Positions 7,201-12,268 of a stretch of DNA of 12,268 bases are shown here, piece by piece. Both the position numbers and the translations under genes were made by a program. The notes under the pieces are model-generated. The model did no database searches. It saw only the letters and a list, made by a program, of their open reading frames with translations, and was not told the origin of the DNA. How positions within the stretch are numbered: position 1 is the first letter of the stretch; each line of letters begins with the position of its first letter. This DNA is from RGIG426 sp045639905 (lineage in GTDB: Bacteria; Bacillota; Clostridia; Oscillospirales; Acutalibacteraceae): NCBI GenBank assembly GCA_045639905.1, contig JAZUDZ010000011.1, forward strand, positions 1 to 12,268, given 5' to 3'.

Positions 7201-10200
7201 CATCTATCGGAAGTTTACAGTTTAATGTCCTTTTGAGTGATGCGTTTTCCATTCCGTTCCAAATCAGTGATTTTAAAACGTATGACACCATCGAAAAACT
7301 GGAGCAGTATATTCTTTCTTCCGAAATGACAAAAGAAGACGAGCCGAAAAGAGCGGGGGATTGTCCTTTGACAAAGACACAAGAGGGTATCTTTGTTGAA
7401 TGCATGTCCAAACCGAACAGTACGGTTTACAATATTCCGCTTTTATTAAAGCTGGATTCGACACTGAATGTTGAACAGCTGAAGAATGCCATTGTAAAGG
7501 CGGTCGCAGCTCATCCGGCTGTGTGTACACGGTTGTATACAAATAAGGATGGCAGTATCTGTCAAAAGACAGAGGACTTATGTCTTTTGAAATCGGAAGA
7601 CATTGAAATGATTTCCGGGTTTTCCATTGAAGAGATTTGTGCGAATCTGGTAAAGCCATTTGCTCTTTTGGATAGTCGATTGTTCAGAGTTTGCTTGATT
7701 CAAGCAGATGGTTTGTATTTGTATTTGGATATGCATCACATTATCAGTGATGGAACCAGTATGGCCATCCTGCTTGATGATATTTCGAAATCCTATCAAG
7801 GCCTTGAACTAAAAACGGAGACATTCTCCGGTTTTGATATGGCATTTACCGAGCAGAAAAAACGCCAAAGCGATGATTTTGCCAGAGCAGAAAGCTATTA
7901 CGAAACTTTGCTGGATGGGTTTGATACTGATTTTCTGCCCGGATCGGATTTGCAAAAAGACAGCACCCATGACAGTGGTCACTTTGAACTGATTCAGCAT
8001 GCGGCCGATTTTGCGGCAGTAAAAGAATTCTGCGAACAAAAGAAGCTGAGTGTCAATGGATTCCTGTGCGCCGCTTTTGGCTTTGTCCTCGCAAAATTCA
8101 ACTGTATGGACTATGCCGAATTCGTGACGGTATATAATGGTCGTTCAGATTCTCGTACGGCACGTACGGTTTCCATGCTTGTAAAAACGCTTCCGGTAAT
8201 TTGTCATGTTGACGAGATTGCTCCGGAAATCTACGTGAAATCCATTGCTTCTCAGTTGGTCGATACGATGTCGAATGACATTTACTCTTTTGCGGAAATC
8301 AGCCGCAAGTTCGGCGTGAAGAGTGACGTGATGTTCATCTATCAAGGTGAAAGCTTCGCCTTTGATGAGTTCTGCGGAAAGCCGTCGCAGGAAATCCCCG
8401 TTGTTTTGGAGGACGACAAAGCACCAATTGCCATTCAGGTGTCGGTGCGAAATAAGGCTTTCCGGTATACGGTGGATTATGACAATGCTCTGTTTAGTGA
8501 AGCACTTGTGAAATCTTTAATCAGTGCTTTTGATATGGCGGTTTCCAATTTCCTCATCTGTGAAAATCTGGCCGGTGTATCCTTGCTGGATGCCGCTTCT
8601 CTTGAAAAGATGGATCTTCAAAATGCAACGGAAGTGGCATATGATGAAGAGAAAAGCGTGGTGGATATCTTCCGCGATATGGTTGATAAATTCCCTCACA
8701 GAAAAGCCATAACCTATCGCAATGTAACGTATACATATCGGGAATTGGACGAAATCACGACCAACTTGGCGGCCTATTTGGTTGGCAAAGGAATCGGTTC
8801 CGGAGATATGGTGTCCGTGCTTATCGACAGAAATGAGTATATGCCCATTGCTTCTATCGGCATTTTAAAAACAGGAGCTGCTTATCAGCCGCTGGATCCA
8901 ACCTATCCAAAAGAACGGCTGAACTTTATGGTTCAGGATAGTGAAGCAAAATATCTAATTGCCGACCGGGATTTGATCAATCTGTTGGATGAATACCAAG
9001 GGGATACCTTGTATACGGATGAAATTGTTTCCCTACCGAAGAGTTTTGGTTTCCGTAAGCCGGTGAAACCGTCGGATGCCTTTGTCATTATTTATACGTC
9101 CGGTACAACGGGGACGCCTAAGGGATGCATTTTAGAGCATCGAAACGTGGTAAGTTTCTGCCATAATCATGCACATAATGTTTGTATGACAGAACAATCA
9201 AAGAATGCAACATACGCAAGTTTTGGTTTTGATGCCGCCATTATGGATATTTTCTGCACTTTGCTTGTAGGTGCGGAACTGGTTGTTATTCCGACGGATA
9301 TTCGTTTGGATCTTCCTAAATTGGATGAGTTTTTCTGCCGTCATAATATAACGCATGGATTTATGACCACACAGGTCGGCCGTATGTTTGCTTCTTCTAC
9401 TTCCTGCAAGACACTGAAGCACTTCATGGTTGGCGGTGAAAAACTGGTTCCCTTCAACCCACCTGCCGGAATGGCATTTCTAAACGGCTATGGGCCCAGC
9501 GAATGTATTGCCTATGTTTGCCATTATGCTGTCAAAGACAACGGCAGTGTTCAGCCTATCGGAAAGCCCGGTGAAAATACAAAGTTGTATATTGCCGATA
9601 AGTATGGCCATCGTCTTCCTTTCGGTGCGGCCGGTGAGCTTTGTATTGCCGGACATCAAGTGGGGCGTGGGTACTATAAACGGCCGGACAAAACGGCAGA
9701 AGTTTTTGTGGCAAATCCATTTACTCATCAAAAAGGATATGAAAGAATGTATCGTACCGGTGATGTGGTTCGACTCCTTCCGGACGGGAACTATGACTTT
9801 ATCGGTCGCCGGGACGGACAAGTGAAAATTCGTGGTTTCCGTGTGGAACTTACGGAAATTGAGCAGGTGATTCGAAACTTTAAAGGAATAAAGAACGCAA
9901 CGGTCCAAGCTTTTGACGATCCTGCCGGCGGCAAGTTTATTGCTGCTTATATTGTAGCGGACACGGCAATCGACATTGACGAACTGAATGCCTATATCTC
10001 AAAAGAAAAGCCGCCGTATATGGTGCCGGCTGTTACAATGCAGATTGATGAAATCCCGCTTAATGCAAACAGTAAAGTTGACAAACGTAAATTACCGGTT
10101 CCCGAAAAGAGGAGCGCCGGTGTCGGGAAAGAGCCCTCGAATGAGGTGGAAGAGATTTTCTGTTCTGTCTTTGAAGAAGTTCTGGGACTGGATAAGGTCT

Positions 10201-11618
10201 ATGCAGATGATGACTTCTTTGAAATAGGAGGTACTTCCATTTCCGCTGTTCAAGCCGTCGTGAAATGTGAAAACGCCGGTTATGAGGTCGTTTTTAAGAA
10301 CCTGTTTGAAAATTCAACACCCGAGAAACTGGCGGCTTTTGTTCAAGGTGGGAAAGAAACCGATATTTTTGCACCGTCCGGTGAAGAAAAAGCGAAATAT
10401 GACTATTCCGCACTGGACTATAATGTCATGGAGAACCTGAAAAACATCCGTAACGACGGGGTTGGGGATGTTTTGTTGACAGGTGTTACCGGATTCCTTG
10501 GCAGTCATGTTTTTAAAGAACTGATTAATAATACCGATGCAAAGGTCGTATGTTTGGTTCGCAACAAGAACGGAATGTCCGCCTATGAACGATTCCGTAT
10601 GCAGATTGTGTATTATTTCGAGGACTGGTATTTGGAAGAATACAATTCTCGCGTGGCAGTGGTTGACGGGGATCTTTCAGACGAGGATATTGGAGAAAAA
10701 CTATCTGCCTATCATTTTGATACAATTCTAAACTGTGCGGCCAACGTCAAACACTTTGATAAGAGCGAGAGTCTGTTGAGTGACAACTTCTCCGGTGTGG
10801 AACATTTGATTCAGTTTGCTGAAAAGACCGGCGTGAAACTGGTCCAAATGTCTTCTCTGTCTGTTTGCGGTGAATCGGTGAACGGAAACATCCCGTCTGA
10901 CTTTGTGTTCCGTGAGAATCATTTGAATATCGGTCAATCGCTGGAAAACAAATACGTGTATTCGAAGTACCTGGCTGAACAGGCGATTATTGATGCCATT
11001 TCTCGTGGAAGAATTCGCGGAAAAATCATTCGTCTCGGCAATTTGATGGCACGTGAAGAAGACAGCGAATTCCAAATCAATGCAGAGGCAAGCGGATTCT
11101 TAAAGCAGTTTGTCGGTTACGTAAAGCTGGGATGTTATCCGGTTGACATGATGGACGCAAAGATTGAGTTCTCGCCTATTGATTTTACCGCCAAAGCCGT
11201 GGTATTATTAGCGGGGACGCCGGATGAATTTACGGTGTTTCATGCAAAAAATGCCAATGAGATTCAATATGGATATTTTGTCCATGCACTGAATCAGCGA
11301 GGAATTCATATTGATATCGTGGAAAGTGATGTTTTCCAGGAAAGATTTAAGCAAGCATTAAAGAATGAAGATGATTTGACATCTTTTACCGGGTTCATTG
11401 CTTACATGAATAAAACGGATTCCTCTCCGACCGATACACTGGTATATACGGAGGACGCGGAAGAGTCGCAATTATTGGAAATGCGTGTTCGTGTCAGTTC
11501 CGACACAAAATTCACAACCAATGCTTTGTATCGACTTGGTTTCTACTGGCCGCTTACCAGTAGCCAGTATTTGGAACGATTAGTGGATTCGCTAGATGAA
11601 TTGGTATTTTTTGAATAA
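4248..11618 (+). CDS. Two-module nonribosomal peptide synthetase, C-A-T-C-A-T-R, reductive release
   Basis: This 2456-residue cytosolic enzyme should build a dipeptide and release it as an aldehyde. Domains in order: C1 about 16-440, with IHMLGDG at 149-155 (catalytic H150; the first His of HHxxxDG is Ile); A1 461-945, with core motif T607-G616, NGYGPSET from 736 and lysine K933; T1 with phosphopantetheine serine S986 in a GLTSI context; C2 about 1035-1460, with canonical HHIISDG 1163-1169; A2 1471-1955, with T1617-G1626, the second core motif and K1943; T2 with S1997 in GGTSI; and a terminal NAD(P)H thioester reductase with GVTGFLG 2079-2085, S2203 and YxxxK 2236-2240. There is no thioesterase or epimerase. 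A leading C domain suggests N-acylation of residue one. ATG 4248 abuts the MATE stop but has a poor ribosome binding site; ATG 4266, preceded by GGGGG, is an equally plausible start. Confidence 0.97.
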   Translation: MMGVCIMREYGVCQNPKKLPEGTSAPLTDSQLGVYLECVENPGSCKYNIPTVYTFDASDIDAKRLHKAVECLVNYYMVFTIRIDTVKGIPSMVIDSNMIPNVEYREMSESEYATYHSAFMRPFDMKNGPYSRFAVIKTDTHVYLLYDVIHMLGDGLSFVAFQNELTKVYNGEQPSPETDSLFDRAYEEKQAAESGALQSHYDYFESRIGGLEVDSNLIPDVVNAGPEDTDKYSFMTYPFSVSIEELTTFTKAMGVSENVLFFSALSYALAKYTGQDETLISSIHGGRYGKNLANSYGMFVRTFPMYTKIDEEESVEEFVRGFKADYVETMSHSDASFVELCSRFGVNSDIKYVYQGDSVIICRSLCGAPTGRIQIPCDDAISKMDVVIVKELNEYQIRFGYRRDLYTEENVRRFADLYDMVVRGFVSEAKLKDIPLVSEETRQFINAFNDTSCDADDSISVATLLEQVIRENPDGEAVVYKDRVITYREFDKLTKKLASAIQSRGIGREDYVSIIIPHDEYMPITAFGVVRAGAAYQPLDPTYPKERLNFMIKDCGAKLLIADRELRPLLDEYDGAVLYVDEIDALPDAPDFRAETGSSDALVIIYTSGTTGTPKGCVLENHNIVSFFHSHRRVMDLSKESRVACYASFGFDAGVMDVFTTILAGGTLCVIPDEIRLDLNAIEDFYCKHKITQGFMTTQVGRMFAQNTKCDTLTHFMVGGEKLVPFEPPKNFEFINGYGPSETIAYVCHHVVDSASRLQPIGVPSINVKLYVRDKYGRLLPPGACGELCISGSQVGRGYLNRPEKTAEVFTANPYEKLPGYERLYHTGDVVRLLPTGEIDYVGRRDGQVKIRGFRVELTEVEQVIRSFKGIKDATVQAFDHPASGKYIAAYVVADDTVDIEKLHAYIAAEKPSYMVPAVTMQIDSIPLNANAKVDKRKLPIPEKKFEDVAKPETEIQQTIFDLLAQVVGSDGFGIHTDLADAGLTSIGSLQFNVLLSDAFSIPFQISDFKTYDTIEKLEQYILSSEMTKEDEPKRAGDCPLTKTQEGIFVECMSKPNSTVYNIPLLLKLDSTLNVEQLKNAIVKAVAAHPAVCTRLYTNKDGSICQKTEDLCLLKSEDIEMISGFSIEEICANLVKPFALLDSRLFRVCLIQADGLYLYLDMHHIISDGTSMAILLDDISKSYQGLELKTETFSGFDMAFTEQKKRQSDDFARAESYYETLLDGFDTDFLPGSDLQKDSTHDSGHFELIQHAADFAAVKEFCEQKKLSVNGFLCAAFGFVLAKFNCMDYAEFVTVYNGRSDSRTARTVSMLVKTLPVICHVDEIAPEIYVKSIASQLVDTMSNDIYSFAEISRKFGVKSDVMFIYQGESFAFDEFCGKPSQEIPVVLEDDKAPIAIQVSVRNKAFRYTVDYDNALFSEALVKSLISAFDMAVSNFLICENLAGVSLLDAASLEKMDLQNATEVAYDEEKSVVDIFRDMVDKFPHRKAITYRNVTYTYRELDEITTNLAAYLVGKGIGSGDMVSVLIDRNEYMPIASIGILKTGAAYQPLDPTYPKERLNFMVQDSEAKYLIADRDLINLLDEYQGDTLYTDEIVSLPKSFGFRKPVKPSDAFVIIYTSGTTGTPKGCILEHRNVVSFCHNHAHNVCMTEQSKNATYASFGFDAAIMDIFCTLLVGAELVVIPTDIRLDLPKLDEFFCRHNITHGFMTTQVGRMFASSTSCKTLKHFMVGGEKLVPFNPPAGMAFLNGYGPSECIAYVCHYAVKDNGSVQPIGKPGENTKLYIADKYGHRLPFGAAGELCIAGHQVGRGYYKRPDKTAEVFVANPFTHQKGYERMYRTGDVVRLLPDGNYDFIGRRDGQVKIRGFRVELTEIEQVIRNFKGIKNATVQAFDDPAGGKFIAAYIVADTAIDIDELNAYISKEKPPYMVPAVTMQIDEIPLNANSKVDKRKLPVPEKRSAGVGKEPSNEVEEIFCSVFEEVLGLDKVYADDDFFEIGGTSISAVQAVVKCENAGYEVVFKNLFENSTPEKLAAFVQGGKETDIFAPSGEEKAKYDYSALDYNVMENLKNIRNDGVGDVLLTGVTGFLGSHVFKELINNTDAKVVCLVRNKNGMSAYERFRMQIVYYFEDWYLEEYNSRVAVVDGDLSDEDIGEKLSAYHFDTILNCAANVKHFDKSESLLSDNFSGVEHLIQFAEKTGVKLVQMSSLSVCGESVNGNIPSDFVFRENHLNIGQSLENKYVYSKYLAEQAIIDAISRGRIRGKIIRLGNLMAREEDSEFQINAEASGFLKQFVGYVKLGCYPVDMMDAKIEFSPIDFTAKAVVLLAGTPDEFTVFHAKNANEIQYGYFVHALNQRGIHIDIVESDVFQERFKQALKNEDDLTSFTGFIAYMNKTDSSPTDTLVYTEDAEESQLLEMRVRVSSDTKFTTNALYRLGFYWPLTSSQYLERLVDSLDELVFFE
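5628..7082 (+). repeat. Adenylation-domain direct repeat, copy 1 (NRPS module 1)
   Basis: This encodes A1, residues 461-945. It aligns with copy 2 at a constant offset of 3030 nt (1010 codons) at every checkpoint tested: start, motif TSGTTGTPKG, pocket Asp, and the A10 lysine. There is therefore no net length change over 485 codons. Roughly two thirds of the residues are identical by eye, with some nearly identical nucleotide stretches (for example around 5848-5900 and 6780-6840). Read by alignment to the phenylalanine-activating GrsA domain, the pocket residues are D652, A653, M656, F695, M717, G719, G737, A745, Y746 and K933. Confidence 0.85.
8658..10112 (+). repeat. Adenylation-domain direct repeat, copy 2 (NRPS module 2)
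   Basis: This encodes A2, residues 1471-1955, the partner of the repeat at 5628-7082. The pocket residues at the equivalent positions are D1662, A1663, M1666, F1705, M1727, G1729, G1747, A1755, Y1756 and K1943, the same ten as in copy 1. The C and T domains next to the two copies are far less alike than the A domains are, so the repeat is confined to the A domain and does not cover a whole module. Confidence 0.85.
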
Positions 11619-11652
11619 TTTGTAAATACGGGGTTTAAACCGTAAGTATATT

Positions 11653-11658
11653 AAGGAG
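11653..11658 (+). promoter_or_regulatory. Shine-Dalgarno of the dockerin gene
   Basis: AAGGAG lies 8 nt before ATG 11667 in the 48-bp gap after the NRPS. It is the only clear signal in that gap and supports the start used for the secreted protein. Confidence 0.8.
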
Positions 11659-11666
11659 TGTAATCT

Positions 11667-12268
11667 ATGAAAAAGAAACTTGCCATTTTGCTGGCACTGA
11701 TTTTGGTGCTGGTAGCAGTTTCCGCCATTCCTGCTCTCGCTGAAAAGCGCGGCGATGCGAACCGTGACGGTAGCATTGATATGAAGGATGTTTTAATCCT
11801 CCGCAAATATTTGGCGGGTATGCCGGGTGAACTGGATACTGCACGTGCAGACGCCAACGGCGACGGGGAACTGGACATGAAAGACGTCCTGACCATCCGT
11901 AAATACGTGGCGAACATGATTGATCTGGAAGATTTCCCGGGCGACCAGCCGTCTGACGTTCCGTCCGACGTATCGGAAGATATTTCCTCAGACCAGCCGT
12001 CTCAGGACCAGCCGTCCCAGGCTTCTCAGGAATCCCAGCCGACTCAGCCGTCTCAGGAGTCTCAGGAGTCTCAGGATCAGCCGACAACAGCCCCGACCAC
12101 AGCAGCTCCGACCAAAGCACCGCTTGCAGGTGATAACCTGATTGTGAACGGTGACTTCAGTTCTGCCGATGGATGGACACTGGGCGATTCTCCGGCCAGT
12201 ATCCAAAACGGTATGCTTGTCTTTAACGAAAAGATCGACAACGATACAACCAATATCACATCCTCTTT
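11667..12268 (+). CDS. Secreted dockerin type I protein with Ser/Gln/Pro linker and CBM-like region, 3' end outside the window
   Basis: About 200 codons are visible and the frame is still open at the window end. Residues 1-25 form a Sec signal peptide (MKKK, hydrophobic core, cleavage after ALA). A dockerin type I module follows at about 29-84: two Ca2+-binding F-hand repeats, D30-A-N-R-D-G-S-I-D38 and D62-A-N-G-D-G-E-L-D70, each followed by an MKDVLxxRKY helix. Dockerins bind cohesins in cellulosome-like assemblies. Residues about 96-152 are a Gln/Ser/Pro/Thr-rich linker. From N157 the segment NLIVNGDFSSADGW resembles the start of a CBM4/9-like beta-sandwich. The dockerin is N-terminal, whereas most cellulosomal enzymes carry it at the C-terminus. 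A catalytic domain, if any, would lie beyond the window. The coding region looks more G+C-rich by eye than the transporter genes. Any functional link to the NRPS is doubtful. Confidence 0.88.
   Translation, partial: MKKKLAILLALILVLVAVSAIPALAEKRGDANRDGSIDMKDVLILRKYLAGMPGELDTARADANGDGELDMKDVLTIRKYVANMIDLEDFPGDQPSDVPSDVSEDISSDQPSQDQPSQASQESQPTQPSQESQESQDQPTTAPTTAAPTKAPLAGDNLIVNGDFSSADGWTLGDSPASIQNGMLVFNEKIDNDTTNITSS
11943..12122 (+). repeat. Low-complexity repeat-rich linker (Q-P-S / Q-E-S codon repeats)
   Basis: The DNA consists of imperfect short repeats built from CAG-CCG-TCT and CAG-GAG-TCT units, followed by CCG-ACC-ACA-like units. They encode an extended flexible linker between the dockerin and the CBM-like region. 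Such tracts tend to vary in length between strains through slippage. The repetitive composition also keeps other frames open by chance here. Confidence 0.75.

Noticed and set aside
11627..11644. Inverted repeat TACGG...CCGTA after the NRPS as a terminator.
   Set aside because: The stem is only 5 bp, with an 8-nt loop and no T-run.
11620..11652. Possible sigma-A promoter (TTGTAA with TAAGTA or TATATT) before the dockerin gene.
   Set aside because: With TAAGTA the -10 match is poor, and with TATATT the spacing is 21 and transcription would begin inside the ribosome binding site. Neither is convincing.
11920..12141. Arg-rich + frame and several minus frames across the dockerin linker.
   Set aside because: They are out-of-frame readings of the low-complexity CAG/CCG/TCT repeats. 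The dockerin frame explains the region.
1..12268. CRISPR arrays, tRNA, rRNA, riboswitches.
   Set aside because: No regular spacer-repeat pattern, cloverleaf, rRNA motif or recognisable aptamer core was seen on reading both strands. Intergenic space is under 65 bp everywhere after base 171.

Overview
The window looks like a chromosomal segment of a gut- or rumen-type Clostridia (Bacillota, probably Ruminococcaceae/Oscillospiraceae). This rests on strong AGGAGG-like ribosome binding sites, one TTG start, a secreted dockerin type I protein with a carbohydrate-binding region, an IS200/IS605 relic, and an NRPS ending in a reductase, a type known from gut Clostridia. The genus is inference. All recognised genes lie on the + strand.

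Layout. Bases 1-141 are the right end of an IS200/IS605-type element: the last 23 codons of a probable TnpB, then its omega-RNA scaffold with a terminal hairpin and a GTGTCAA end. The element stops about 15 bp before the Shine-Dalgarno of the next gene. Bases 171-2819 encode a tightly packed amino-acid-type ABC importer: a lipoprotein binding protein with its two half-domains in permuted order, a HisM-type permease, and an ATPase with a 120-residue C-terminal extension. After 63 bp comes a MATE exporter (2883-4247). Its stop codon touches the start of a 2456-residue NRPS (4248-11618) with domain order C-A-T-C-A-T-R. After 48 bp a secreted dockerin/CBM protein begins (11667) and runs off the window.

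How the genes may work together. The NRPS is predicted to build a dipeptide and release it reductively as an aldehyde. The two A domains have the same ten-residue specificity code, read by eye as D-A-M-F-M-G-G-A-Y-K, so both modules probably load the same neutral, likely hydrophobic amino acid. A condensation domain at the N-terminus suggests that the first residue is acylated. The simplest prediction is an N-acyl homodipeptide aldehyde, a class that includes protease inhibitors. The MATE pump is placed to export the product, and the ABC importer may supply or retrieve amino acids or sense a related ligand. No phosphopantetheinyl transferase, thioesterase or regulator is visible. No promoter or terminator could be supported, so the IS insertion may have changed how the whole co-directional block is transcribed.
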